Below are positions 46,921 to 59,082 of a stretch of 64,000 bases of DNA, piece after piece. Made by a program: the position numbers and the translations under genes. Below the pieces are notes generated by a model. The model searched no databases, was not told the origin of the DNA, and saw only the letters and a list, made by a program, of their open reading frames with translations. Each line of letters starts with the position of its first letter. Within the stretch, counting starts at the first letter, position 1. Source of the stretch: Strongyloides papillosus (taxonomy: Eukaryota > Nematoda > Chromadorea > Rhabditida > Strongyloididae). The stretch covers positions 399,598-463,597 of the forward strand of contig SRSI01000012.1 of the NCBI GenBank assembly GCA_005656395.1, in the 5' to 3' direction.

Positions 46921-49900
46921 ATGGTCACACAATTAGAAGATTCTAAAATTGTTGAAGATTTAAAAAATGTCGATTTGAATAGTCAATCTCCTGTTGATAA
47001 CGTATGTTTTTTTTACTTTTATAAAATAAAAATACTGTAGGTTTCTGATGACGATGAAGACTATGAAGGTACCAACATCGGTGAAATCTTGATTATCCGT
47101 GAGACAACAATCAAAAAAATGATGGATGCTATTCCATGTTACTATACAAATATTGTTGGTGAATTTGCAGACGTTGAGATTTTTCTTATCTCTGTTGAAT
47201 CAATGCTTATAGAATTTACTGCTCACTCCTATCACAATTGGACTTTAGGGGGCCAAACAATTATTTTTGCAGAACAAATAAACAGATTTCTAGGCAACTT
47301 AGTTAGCCTTGGAGCTAAATTTAAGCTTATTGTTTTTAAAGATATGGCCCAATTATTTGATCAAGATACTATTTTAAGTTTTTATTATCATTTTATGCTG
47401 GCATACTTAAAGAAGAGTGTGTATGCAAAGCATTTAGAATATTTTAACAATCCAATTGAAGATTCATGGTCCGAATATTTGGCAAATCTCACTCCATCAT
47501 TTATGTTGATGTCTATCGACAATGCACCACCGGTTGTTTCTAATAACCCAATAGATTTTTTCACAAGATTTAGAGCAATAACCTGCCATCTTATTTATAG
47601 TTCAATTCCTGTTGTCAGCTTTTCTGGGTTCAAGATCAATGTTTCATCTGTAATGGCATATCGTTTCTACCCATGCCCTATTCAATTTCCAAAGTTTTAT
47701 GATGAACTTGCTAAAGAATGGAATTTAGCCAAAGTTGAGGAAAGTCCTAAGATTAGTCTAGCAAAAGGTGAAATCAATAATGTCGCTGACATGTGGATGA
47801 AAATTTTCAAAGATATAAATACGAATCAGAAGAATGAAGTTTCTGATAATTTTGAATCACTCGTTTCCGCAGTTTTTCTATTTTCACTAGTATCAGAGAA
47901 GAAGGGTGTTGAAAGAAGTTACAGCATTGAAGATAAATCATTTTCTCCTGGACCATCGTTGATAAAAGACAGAAAAGTGCTACTAATTTCCTGTGCAAAA
48001 TTACTAAAATCAATTGATGTTGAAACTCTTCCTTTTGATATTAAGGATATTTGGGATGGTAGACTTATTCAGGCATATTTCTCTGCCATATCAAACAAAA
48101 AGAGTATCTTACCATATCGTCTTCAGGAAGCTTTTGCTAAATACCATATTGCTTCTGGTCTCATTGTTCCATTACAAGTAGATAATGAGGACAAGTTACT
48201 TGATAGTCCATCAAATGACGACGAACTTTTGTTAAGAAGTTGTAGCCTTGTTAGATTTTCAAAATCAATATTTAATGGTTTTATTGAAGATATCGCTTCA
48301 GAAGTCGATAAGACAATCGACAACCAATCTGATCAAGAAGAGGAAATAGATTATGCTGGAATAATGGAGAGCAAAAAGAGATGGAAGTTTAAACCGGTTC
48401 AAGATAATTTAATAAAACAAGAAGATAAGAATATGAATCATTGGGCCATTAAAAAGCGCAATCGTCAAAAGCAACAATTATACAAATGGTATCAAAACTT
48501 CTCTGATTCATTGGAAGGAAGAAGAAATGAGTTACTTGTTGATTTTACTAGAAATCCAATAGCTAACAATACCGAAACCCCAACAAAAAATGAGAAGACA
48601 AATAAGGATGGAAAAGCAAAAAAAGGTGGTGGTAAACCAGGAAGCAAAGGCGCTGTATCTAAAAAAGACCAAATTTTGGAAGCTAATAGACAAAAGAAAT
48701 TAAAAGAACAGTTTGAAAACGATAGTATTAAAATTCAGTATGCTTTGCAAGTTAAAGGAAATCAAATAGCCACATTGGAATCTGTTTACAGAAAATTAGA
48801 ACTTCCCCAATCTAAAGCTGTTTGTGCTTTTGAGATTGCCCAAAAAATGGCAAGTAATTATATTGATAGTGCATCAACAAATGTTGAGGAACGTAGAATA
48901 CAGGCATTAGAATTAATCGGACAATTAAAACAATGCTTTGCTTTACATTATGAGAATTTCGATAACAAACAAAAAGAGAAGATTGATGAATATTGGGCAC
49001 TTCTCGGTTTCTCTGACAAAACAAAGAATAAACGTCTTCAATCACAACTTACCTTAGACATTGATTTGATATATTATCAATTAGAATACGCAGGAAGGTA
49101 TATTGATGTACTTTCTGATCCTAAAAAAGACAATCGTGTAACTGGTTTTTCTCCAGATAAATGGCAAAGAGATATGCTTGATGCTGTCGATTCAAATAAC
49201 TCTGCTTTGATTATTGCTCCAACATCAGCTGGTAAAACATTCGTCTCATACTATGCTATCGAGAAGATTTTAAGATCCTCTGATGATGATATGGTTGTTT
49301 ATGTTTCTCCATCTAAAGCTTTAATGAATCAATTCTGTGGTTCTGTTTACGCCAGATTTAGAAATAAGACTCTTTCCGGTGGAAAATCACTTTTCGGTGT
49401 CTTGATGAAAGATTATTCCGATAGAGTTAACAGTTGTCAAGTTCTCGTTACAATTCCAGAATGTTTCGAAGAAATGTTACTGTTAGCTAATCCAGAAGTT
49501 CAAAAAGTTGTTTCAAGAATAAAGTATGTAATTTTCGATGAAGTCCATTGTATATCTGCACCAACTGATGAAAGAAACATCATTGCTGATGGAAGAAAGT
49601 GGGAAATATTACTTTCTATAATTAAATGTCCTTTCCTTGCATTATCTGCTACTATTTCAAATGTAGATATTCTCCATCAATGGATGCAATGTCTTGAAAA
49701 TGCTAAAGCTGCCGATGGTGAAACACCAAGGAAGGTTGTTTTAATTCAATACAGCGAACGTTTTAGTGAGTTAGAATTAGGAATACAAAAATTAGAAACA
49801 GCTCCAAGTTCATTTGATGTATCAATGGAAAAGAAAAGATTCACCGATCCAAATGCTCTTCTTTCTGCTTCAATAACTCCAATTTGTGAGGAAGAAACTA

Positions 49901-52074
49901 TAAGTTTGTTTATGCCTTATGGTATCTTTGAAAAAGTTAAATTGGAAATGTTTGGAATCCCTGAAGACCAACAATTAACAGCTAAACAAATTCTTCAATT
50001 ATATAATGTTATGAGCATATTCGATGAAAATACGAAGGATTCACTTGAACCAATTAAATTCTTCGGAGCCAAGAAAAATGAAAATAAATTATGGCTTAAC
50101 AGAGATAAACTCCGTTCTCTTGAAAATGAATTAAAGAAGAGATTTATGCACTTATTGGAGACTGATGAAGAAAAATTCCAAAAAGTTCTTAAGGAATTGA
50201 AGAAAAATGTTGAAACTGAATTTGAAAAGAGATCTAAACCATTCAATATGATAAAAGAAGCTGTATATAATATTGTTCCACTGGTTGATCAATTGAAAAA
50301 TAAAGAAATGATTCCAGCTATTTGTTTTAACGATGATCGTGAAGTTTGTGAATTATTAGCAATGAAACTTTATAACTGCCTTTCTGAGAGACAAAAAGAT
50401 TGGATGGAATCTCCTGAATATAAGAATAAATATGATTTTAAAAACGAAGAGAAATTCTTAAAAATCCAAGAAAAGAAAGCTGCAGCAGAAAAAGCAAGAA
50501 AAGAGAAGAAATTAAAAGACCATGGTATTGATGAAGATCAAAGACCAGGTGATGTTATTGAAGATACAGATCCTTATGCTATTCAAAGAATTAAATTAAA
50601 GAAAGATTTAAAGAGATTTTCACTTCAAGTTAGGGAGGGAGATGAAGAATTATATACACAAATGTTACAAAAATTAAACTCCAGTGGAGATCGTGAAAAA
50701 TCAAAGATGGTTGCTAGACTTATTGAAAGAGGAATTGGTATTCACCATGAAGGACTTAATCCAATTGAAAGAGGTGCTGTTGAGTCACTTTTCAGAGCAG
50801 GATATATTGGAGTTGTCTTCTCAACAAGTACATTGGCTCTTGGTTTGAATATGCCCTGTAAAACTGTTATTTTCGGTATTGACACTCCACAATTAAATCC
50901 ATTACAATTCCGTCAAATGAGTGGTCGTGCCGGTAGAAGAGGTTTTGATCACGCTGGTACCGTTATATTTATGTCTGTTCCAACATCTAAAATCCGTAGA
51001 CTTCTCACTGCTTCCCTATCAACATTAAGAGGTAATGTTCCATTTACTACAACTATGCTTCTTAGACTTGTTAATTTTATTAACATGGAAGATGGTGAAG
51101 AGGTTAAGTTACCAGCAGGAAGTAAAAAGAAAGATAAGAATTCATCAAAAGTGGAAACATCCAAAGAGTTGAGAATCAAAGCTGTTTGTAATTTGCTTCA
51201 AAATTTCTTCCTTACCTTTACTAAGAAGACTGGAAATACAAAAGCACTTAAGAATCAATTTAAATCTCTCGCTGCCTTCAGTATTGAAGTCTTGAGAAAA
51301 GTAAATTTACTAGATAATGAAGGAAAATTGACAAAATTCGCTCCATTAGCTTGTTGTTTATCAGATTTTGAACCTGGAAATATTATTTTGACACACTTAA
51401 TCCAAACAGGTTCTTTACATAGATTATTGAAAAAATTCGGTGAAGATAAAGAAGGATTTAAAGATGCTTTGATAAATATATTTGCTCATTTGTTTACTAG
51501 TAAAAAATTACCACTAACATTTTCTGAAGAGAAAAATCTTGACCATATTACATTAAAACCAATGGTTCCGGAAGTCCAGAAGCAAGTGGATACATTTAAT
51601 GAAGAAATAAATACATTATTAGTTTCCTTTTTGGAATTGGGATTAAACTCTGGTGAGAAAATTCAATCTGATGTATTTAGTATTACTGGTTTGAAAAAAT
51701 CTGAATTATCTTTATACAAAAATGACATTGTTCCACCACTTCATAAGGATATTGTTTTAGATGAAGCATTATTACCAACATCAGGAATAGATGCGAAATC
51801 CCATCGTTTAGAATCTGTAAAACTGAATTCTTACGCTTATGATTTCTGGAAATCCGGTTTTTCTGATGATTTGTTAAATGTGAACTTGCTTCTCATTTCT
51901 GAATATTGGTTTGCCATTCACGACTTTTCTAATGTATTATTGGAGACATCCAGAATTCTATCAACTATCGGCAACGATAATGATACACTAATTAGCTGTA
52001 TTAAAGAATTAGCTAATGAATATCATATTAAATTTATAAAGGCATTCAATATGAAGATGAAAAAGAATGACTAG
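46921..52074 (+). CDS. DDX60-type Ski2-like DExH-box RNA helicase
   Basis: DDX60 proteins are large cytosolic helicases related to SKI2; mammalian DDX60 acts in antiviral RNA sensing and decay. Exons 46921-47001 and 47041-52074 (39-bp intron) give 1,704 residues, almost equal to human DDX60 (about 1,712). The N-terminal 700 residues are family-specific, with a basic Lys/Gly-rich insert near 510-545. The helicase core has motif I APTSAGKTF (about 753), motif II DEVH (about 860), motif III ALSATIS, a late IGIHHEGLN and TSTLALGLNMP, and motif VI QMSGRAGRRGFD (about 1,319-1,330). A helical C-terminal region follows. A 5-kb exon without introns is notable but not unusual here. An AATAAA lies at 52163-52168. 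Confidence 0.93.
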
Positions 52075-52162
52075 AAAAATACATTATTTTAATTTCATGA
52101 TTTTATTTATACCCTGGTGTCGATAATATTAATATTATTTCAAAGTTGTCTGTTGTTAAGTT

Positions 52163-52168
52163 AATAAA
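52163..52168 (+). terminator. Poly(A) signal AATAAA after DDX60-like gene
   Basis: AATAAA lies 89 bases after the helicase stop, within the 157-bp gap to the convergent CWC25 stop. Confidence 0.4.
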
Positions 52169-52231
52169 AATTATTTAAAAAGTACACATTTATATACAGA
52201 AAAAAATATTCAAAAGAATGATTTACACAAA

Positions 52232-54591
52232 TTATAGTTCCAACTTAGGATTCAGTAATTTATTCGATCTCATTTTTTCTTCCATGTCTTTTTCTTTTGT
52301 CTCACGATTAGCGGCTTTCTCTAGAGTTTTTTTACGCGAAGTCTCGTGCCACTTAGCATTTTCGATCATCTCACGACGTTTTCTTTCTAATTCTTCTTCC
52401 GTTAGTTTGGGTTTATTCTCAACATGTCTGTGTTTGTCAGACTTTTTATCAGCAGGAGAATGATCTTTTCTACGTCTTTCTTTCTCACTTACGCTTTTTT
52501 TTCTCTCCCTTGATATTTTTGAATCAGATGTCCTATAGGAAAATAATTATTTATTATAAATATAAAATTGAAACTAATGCACTTTTTCTATTTTTAATGG
52601 TAAATAAATTAAACGCCTGAAATACTAAAAACTAGTCTTATACTATCTTGTCACTACTTCCTTCTTAATTAAAATTCCATAATTCTCATATCCAAAATAC
52701 TCTGGTAAATGATATCTATGGAATATTAAAAAGTTCTTAAAATTTTTTAGTATAATTTACACTAAAATTTAAACTGACTATCTTAAAAAAAGCATTTACA
52801 CTTTAATATTTTACTTTTGGTATATATTAATGATTCTTTAAAATTTATAGAAAAAAAATTATAAAATGGCTTATAATTTGTTTACATAATATTATTTTAA
52901 GATTAAACAAACTTCTTAACTTTCACTTTTCCAGTAATTATAAGACAAAAAAAAACACAATGCTTAAAGAAGTAGCTAAATATTTAAATAGTTTCAACTG
53001 ATTCCTTTCTATCCAATATTGAATTATAATATTTACTACAACATCGTTACATATTTATACTAATTTAGTTCAAAAAACTATGATACTTAAGGGTTTAAAA
53101 ATCACTGTACTTTCTTGAAAAAATAATCAGTCTCATAATATATGACTGATAAATTATAATATATACTAATTTTTTTAAACATCCCCACACGCTCGGGAGA
53201 AAAAAGACTTTCAAGGAAAATGAAAAATAAACCTACCGTGAATCATGATATCTTCTTTCATTAGGAGAATAATCTCTGCGTGATCTTTTATTGTCGTAAT
53301 GATCTTTTCCGCTTTCTACAGAACTATCTGAATGTCTTCTATGGTAACTAGTGCGTTTCTTTCTATCCGAAGAATGATCTCTACGGGAATTCACTGGAGA
53401 GTAACGATCTCTTCCTCTTTGCCTTGAATTGTCGTAATCAGTCTCTCGACCTCTACTGTGCTTCTTTTTCCCTTCATATTTGTCTTTTTCGATATGTCTT
53501 TCATGAGAATTGTTCCTCTTCTAAATTTATATAAAGTTATAAAATAAATACAGCGACATTTTACTCTTTAAATTTTTTACTTTTATCATATAATCATTTG
53601 ATCATTTGATACTTTCAAAACTTAAAATTTAACTACTACCTCTGTGTAGATTATATTCCCCGAAACAAAATCACTCTCCTTTCGCCAGTAGTAAAAATTA
53701 TTGCTTTCCTAACTACTTTTAATAATACGTGCAACATTTTTTTATATGTTTAAACTCTCATAGAAGTTAAACAAATTTACGTCAACTAGGAAATAAATTA
53801 ACAAAAAAAAATAACAGACAAAAAAGTAATTAAAATTCTTTCAACAAAAAAAAACAGTGCCCCCCTGTGTTCTGCATGAAAATTCTTACACAAAATTTAA
53901 GTAATTTTTTGCCGGAACAAGTTCGTTAAAATATCACTAACAAACCTTTGAAAAAGTATTTGAGTGGTTATAAATCAATGATCATATATCAAGATGATAA
54001 CAAGAGAGCAAAATTATTAATTTTGATACTTACTTTTTTACGCTGAGGTGACGGAGAATCATTTCTCCTACTGCGAACTTTTACTTTCTCATCTTCAGAA
54101 TCTGTGGTATCCGAAGACTCAGAAGACTCTTCTTCTATGCCTTTAGCGAGTTTCTCCAGTTTTAATTGAGCTTTATACACAACTTCAAATTTCTTCCTTA
54201 AATAGTCTTCAATTTTCTTTTTAAAGACAGGATTTTCTAAGGCTGCTTTTTCTTTTTTAGCTTGTTTAACCTACAGAAATGAAAAAGATATGAACAACAA
54301 TATTAACAACAAACCCTGATTGCAACTAGTGGATCCTCCCCAACAATTGATTCTACCTTGAGACAATTCAATTTCCCCGAATCACTATCATTCCTTTTTC
54401 TTGCAATCTCATCAATTTTGTCTTCCTCTTTCTTAACAACATCAGAATACAATTCAAAATTTTTATCGATCTAAAAAAATGATAAAATCGAAAGATAAGA
54501 AATTAACCTTTTTGCCAAGAAGATAATCCTCACAATTCACAGAAGATTTTGGTCCCTCATATATCCAATTAATTTGTTTATCGTCAGACAT
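52232..54591 (-). CDS. Pre-mRNA splicing factor CWC25 homologue (N-terminally short)
   Basis: CWC25 joins the catalytically activated spliceosome after PRP2 and promotes the first splicing step. Exons: 54591-54508, 54470-54315, 54270-54034, 53520-53237, 52532-52232; phases agree and give 353 residues (human 425). Conserved blocks are in order: WIYEGP and EDYLLGKKIDK (CWF21/CWC25 region), VGEDPLVAIR, an acidic/basic low-complexity middle, an RS/RD-rich stretch (SRRDYSPNERR) and the C-terminal hallmark LTEEELERKRREMIENAKW. The usual N-terminal CIR_N block (LKKSWHPQ, EKVW) is absent: the ATG follows directly on a TTTTCAAG acceptor and no upstream coding exon was found before the next gene. Introns of 513 and 704 bp are long for this window. 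Confidence 0.85.
52533..53236 (-). other. CWC25 intron 4
   Basis: A 704-bp AT-rich intron lies between the RS-rich exon and the C-terminal exon (donor CG|GTAGGT, acceptor TCCTATAG). Nothing else is seen in it. Confidence 0.6.
53521..54033 (-). other. CWC25 intron 3
   Basis: A 513-bp intron (donor AAA|GTAAGT, acceptor AAATTTAG) contains a C run (CCCCC near 53862) and A-runs. No coding signal is seen. Confidence 0.55.
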
Positions 54592-54897
54592 CTTGAAAAT
54601 TTAGAACAAAAAAAAATTAAATAAAAAAAAACTTTTATGTATAATACAAGGGACTCAACCTATAGATAATAAAATATATTTTTATTGATACCAGCCAATA
54701 TAGACAGTAAAAAAATATCTATTTACTACATCTAAATTTATGGATCATAACATCAATCTATATAAAAGGTCTATTAGAAGCCAATAAAACAATAAACCTA
54801 AATGGTACATTTTGTAAAGTGCGCCAAATCAAGGTAAATATATCAAGACAAACAAATTAGACGCAGTATGCTAGTTCAGTAGAGATATATTTAAAAT
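54592..54897. other. Gap between translocase stop and CWC25 start
   Basis: This 306-bp gap holds the ADP/ATP translocase 3' UTR and the CWC25 leader, both on the minus strand. I searched it for the missing CWC25 N-terminal exon (WHPQ..., EKVW) and found none. The two genes could be transcribed together. Confidence 0.45.
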
Positions 54898-55854
54898 TTA
54901 AAGGAATTTTTGAATTTCATCGTAAATAGCCAATACAAGAGCACCACCAGTTCCACGGAAGATGTTTGAGAGAGCTCCCTTGAACATAGCAGACATTCCT
55001 TCGTTCTTGATAATCTTGACAGCACAGTCCCAAGTGTTCTTGTAAAGGATATCTTTACGTCCAGATTGCATCATCATACGTCTTCTAACAGTATCCCATG
55101 GATATGAAAGTATACCAGAACCGACAGTAACAACTTGAGCAATACCCCAGGCAGCGAAGAAGTTAAGTTTTTTATCATCAGAAGCTAAGACCATTTTTGC
55201 AGTATCGAACATTCCAAAGTAAGCAGCACGGTAGATAATAATACCTTGAACAGAGACGAAGAATCCTCTATAAAGACCAATTGGACCATCAGATTTAGCA
55301 ATCTTAACAAGACAATCTGCCAATCCTTTGAATTCTCTTGTTGAACCTTTACCGATATCAGCAGCAAGTCTGGTACGAGCAAAGTCAAGTGGGTAGACAA
55401 AACAGAGAGATGTTGCACCAGCAGCACCACCAGAAGCTAAATTTCCAGCAAAGAATTTCCAGAAGTCTTTCTTTTTGTCAAGGCCTTCCAAGAAGATCTT
55501 CTTGTATGTATCTTTGAAAGCAAAGTTCAAAGCTTGAGTTGGGAAGTATCTGATAACATTGGCTAAGTTACCTCTCCAAAGAGCACCTAAACCTTGTTCT
55601 TTCGGAACACGAACAAGGACATCAACAATACCCTTGTATCTTTTATCTTTAGCAATAGCATCTGAAGCATCTTGTACCTAAAAAAGACAACGATCCCTTC
55701 AACCACATTGATCGACAACCAATCTACCTACCTGGAGAAGGAGTTTGACACGTTCAATTGGAGCGACAGCAGTCTTTGAAACAGCAGCAGCAGTACCTCC
55801 ACTTGCCAAGTCAATGGCGAACTTTTTGACGTCAAAACCTTTGTCGTTGCCCAT
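54898..55854 (-). CDS. ant-1: Mitochondrial ADP/ATP translocase
   Basis: This inner-membrane carrier exchanges matrix ATP for cytosolic ADP. Exons 55854-55732 and 55677-54898 (54-bp intron, phase 0) encode 300 residues, the standard length. Three mitochondrial-carrier repeats are clear, each with a Px[DE]xx[KR]-type motif: [22 protein letters not shown] and [13 protein letters not shown]. The RRRMMM signature, specific to ADP/ATP carriers, is intact. The codon mix is visibly less AT-rich than in neighbouring genes, as expected for a highly expressed gene. The leader contains TTTCATTTTCAG about 17 bases before the ATG, a plausible 5' UTR intron end or trans-splice site. Confidence 0.97.
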
Positions 55855-56865
55855 AATGCTGGAAATCTACTGAAAATGAAACTATGAAACAATATATTTA
55901 TAAATGAGGCACAACAATATATATATATATACAAAGACCACGCAAGCAAGATGCAGAGAAATAAATTTGTATGTGTATGTCATTGAATGCTAGCGTGTGT
56001 ATAAAAGCCTTGAAAAAGTGTTGCCAAGCCATTCCAATTGACACGCCCGAAAAAAAATAAAAACCTGCACATCATCCTCGACATTTATACATTCAAGTCT
56101 TGTCAAAGTGTTAACGCCACTAGAATGCGATTCGCCTTGGTGGATAGAAATTGTGTTGTGACGAAGCAGGCAAAAAGTAGATAATCAATAGGAGGACAAT
56201 GTGTAGTTTGTATGTGTGTAGACTTAAGTTGTATCTGTCTACTTGAAACATGGAAAAAAACAGTAAATCAACAAATGTCAAGGTAAATGATTTATTAGAG
56301 ATAATTGAACCATAATTAAAAAACACACATGTATCTTCTTTTAATAATTTTCTCAACACTAACACGAAACAAACAAACAATAAGAATGGCAAGAATGCTT
56401 CATGTCTAGGTGAAAAAAAAAACTAACATGTTGTAAAATTCCTACGCACAAGGAATGTTAAATACCCAACGTACTAAAAACAAAAAACACACAGTCAACA
56501 GTCCTTTTGGGCTATGATGTCACCAAAAAATAATACAGTACCAGACACCAGACAAAAGATAGATTGAATTTGAAAATGGAGGTAAAGTGCAATCAACAAT
56601 TTTCTACAATATTTCGTTTTAAGAACTAGCGGCAGATTTTAGCCTATAGTTATAACAACTTTTACTAAAAGTACATTTTTGACAACGAATATCTGATTTT
56701 TTATATTTCATAAAATTTTCCTACGTTTTTTTAAATTTATTGCTGTTTGATTATTTATTTATTTTTATTTTAAAATTAATATTTGGTATCATTAATAATT
56801 TTTATTTTAAATTTCATAAATATTTGTTTTATAGCTTTATTCTATTTTCAATCAAGAAAAATAGA
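55855..56865. promoter_or_regulatory. Divergent promoter region, ADP/ATP translocase / ABCF2
   Basis: This 1-kb region lies between two outward-facing start codons and includes a short AT microsatellite (55917-55931). Weak open frames occur on both strands but show no family similarity. Confidence 0.45.
55917..55931. repeat. (AT)n microsatellite
   Basis: Fifteen bases of uninterrupted alternating A/T lie about 65 bp upstream of the translocase start. It may overlap the core promoter. Confidence 0.6.
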
Positions 56866-58722
56866 ATGCCATCGGATGCCAAAAAAAAACGTGATGCAGC
56901 AAAAAAAGCAGCTGCCAAAGCTAAAGCTACTGGGAAAAAGGTTGTTGAGGAGGTTGCAGACGATGCAACTTCAAAAACAACACAAAACGGAACAATTGAC
57001 ATAAATAATGAAGTTGATGAAGCTACATCATTATTGGAAAAGGTTGAACTAGAGAATGCTGCTGCAAGAACAGTGGCAGCTGTCTTGACATCTCATAAAC
57101 ATTCTATTGACACAAAAATTGAACAGTTTACTTTGACATTTCATGGCAAAGAACTTGTTGTAGATGCCACTCTTGAATTAAATATGGGGAGAAGATATGG
57201 ATTTATTGGTTTAAATGGAAGTGGGAAATCAGCTATTTTACATGCAATTTACAATAGAGAATTACCGATACCTGACCATATTGATATGTTTTTAGTTTCT
57301 CGTGAAATGCCTGCTTCTGAAATGTCGGCATTACGAGCTGTTATAGATGTTGATAAGGAAAGGATAATGTTGGAGAAGTTGGCGGATGAATTGGCTACAG
57401 ATGAGTCAGAGGAGGCTCAAGAAAAGCTTTTAGATGTTTATGAACGTCTTGATGAGATGGATGCTGATATGGCTGAAGTGAAGGCCGCACGAATCCTTCA
57501 TGGACTTGGGTTTTCACGTCAGATGATGTTGAAAAAATGCAAAGATTTTTCTGGTGGTTGGAGAATGAGAATCTCTCTTGCTAGAGCTCTGTATCTCAAA
57601 CCATCGTTGTTACTTCTTGATGAGCCAACAAATCACTTAGATCTTGATGCTTGTGTATGGTTAGAAAGAGAATTATCAAATTACAAAAGGTGCCTTCTTA
57701 TTACTTCTCATTCACAAGATTTTATGAATAATGTTTGTACAAATATTATTCACCTATTCCAAAAGAAGCTTATCTACTACTCTGGTAATTACAATACTTT
57801 TGTCAAAACAAGGGCGGAGTTGTTGGAGAATCAAATGAAACGTTATAAATGGGAACAAAATCAAATTCAAAATATGAAAGACTACGTAGCACGATTTGGT
57901 CATGGTTCAGCAAAATTGGCAAGACAAGCCCAGTCTAAAGAAAAGACTATGGCAAAAATGATTGCTGGTGGATTAACGGAAAAAGTTGTTGTTGAAAGTG
58001 TTAAACAATTTTATTTCATCGACCCTGGTGTTATCCCACCTCCAGTTATTATGGTTCAAAATGTGTCTTTCCGTTACAACGATAATTCAAATTGGATTTA
58101 CAAGGATTTAGATTTTGGAGTTGATTTAACCACAAGAATTGCTCTTGTCGGTCCTAATGGAGCTGGTAAAAGTACATTGTTAAAACTTTTATGTGATGAT
58201 GTATCACCAACAAATGGAGTCATTAGAAGGCATTCTCATTGTAAATTAGGACGATACCATCAACATCTCCATGAAGAATTACCATTGAATATTTCATCAT
58301 TAGAATATATGGGTGAATGCTTTAAGGATGTTAATGAAGTTCAAGTTTTAAGGCAAATGGTTGGAAGATTTGGATTAACTGGAAGAGATCAAACATGTCC
58401 AATCAAAGAATTAAGTGATGGTCAAAAGAAAAGGTTAGCTTTCGCTAAATTAGCATTTGAAAGACCTCATATTCTCCTTCTTGATGAACCTACAAATCAT
58501 CTTGATATGGAATCAATTGATGCCTTAGCTGAAGCTATCAATGAATTTGAAGGTGGTGTAATCCTTGTTTCTCACGATTTCCGCCTTGTTAAACAAGTAA
58601 CAGAAGAGATATGGGTTTGTGACAAACAAACTATTACCAAATGGGATGGAGACATTTTCTCATACAAACAATACCTTCAGAAAGAAATTGATAGAGAGGA
58701 GAAAAAAATGGTGGAGCGTTAA
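56866..58722 (+). CDS. abcf-2: ABC-F subfamily ATPase ABCF2
   Basis: ABCF2 is a soluble twin-ATPase without membrane segments, of the ribosome-associated ABC-F class. It is a single coding exon of 618 residues (human ABCF2 about 623). A basic, Ala/Lys-rich N-terminal tail comes first. NBD1 has Walker A GLNGSGKS (about 115), signature [15 protein letters not shown] and Walker [14 protein letters not shown] linker helix pair with the [13 protein letters not shown] block ([18 protein letters not shown]) follows. NBD2 has Walker A GPNGAGKS (about 429), signature [15 protein letters not shown] (about 516) and a second [12 protein letters not shown]. The chosen ATG begins [14 protein letters not shown], as in orthologues; a longer in-frame upstream extension is Phe/Ile-rich leader sequence and was excluded. 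TTTTATAG at 56834 may be a trans-splice site. Confidence 0.96.
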   Translation: MPSDAKKKRDAAKKAAAKAKATGKKVVEEVADDATSKTTQNGTIDINNEVDEATSLLEKVELENAAARTVAAVLTSHKHSIDTKIEQFTLTFHGKELVVDATLELNMGRRYGFIGLNGSGKSAILHAIYNRELPIPDHIDMFLVSREMPASEMSALRAVIDVDKERIMLEKLADELATDESEEAQEKLLDVYERLDEMDADMAEVKAARILHGLGFSRQMMLKKCKDFSGGWRMRISLARALYLKPSLLLLDEPTNHLDLDACVWLERELSNYKRCLLITSHSQDFMNNVCTNIIHLFQKKLIYYSGNYNTFVKTRAELLENQMKRYKWEQNQIQNMKDYVARFGHGSAKLARQAQSKEKTMAKMIAGGLTEKVVVESVKQFYFIDPGVIPPPVIMVQNVSFRYNDNSNWIYKDLDFGVDLTTRIALVGPNGAGKSTLLKLLCDDVSPTNGVIRRHSHCKLGRYHQHLHEELPLNISSLEYMGECFKDVNEVQVLRQMVGRFGLTGRDQTCPIKELSDGQKKRLAFAKLAFERPHILLLDEPTNHLDMESIDALAEAINEFEGGVILVSHDFRLVKQVTEEIWVCDKQTITKWDGDIFSYKQYLQKEIDREEKKMVER

Positions 58723-59082
58723 ATGGTTTTTTACAATTATTTAGTCATTTAAGATTCTTATTAAAAACAATATAAGATGTTCTGTTTCTTGTTATAAAAT
58801 TCATTAATTTGTTGAATAAAATTGAGTTAAACTTTTAAATTTCTACTGGTTTATGGTTTGATTTTAAATAGCAAATCAAAGATCATTTTACATTAAATGT
58901 TCCTGTAAATGTTGATCATGTATAAAAGGTATTGATTAACAGAGAATGATTAATAAAAAGACATCAATTTGGCTGGTTAATATGATTGTTCGTGTTAGGA
59001 CAAAGACTATGATAAGGAGACTATAATTTGTTGAATAATCAACATTCCTTTATATTTAATTATTACTTATATAATTTTTTAG
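58723..59082. other. Gap between ABCF2 and the RBMS-like gene
   Basis: A 360-bp same-strand gap has AATAAA at 58815-58820 (ABCF2 poly(A) signal) and TTTTTTAG at 59075-59082 directly before the next ATG. The arrangement would allow an operon, but the spacing is long. Confidence 0.4.
58815..58820 (+). terminator. Poly(A) signal AATAAA after ABCF2
   Basis: A canonical hexamer lies 93 bases after the ABCF2 stop codon. Confidence 0.45.

Noticed and set aside
56120..56392. 90-codon hydrophobic minus-strand frame in the translocase/ABCF2 promoter
   Set aside because: Phe/Leu-rich frame from T-rich sequence; no conserved motif and in a promoter position.
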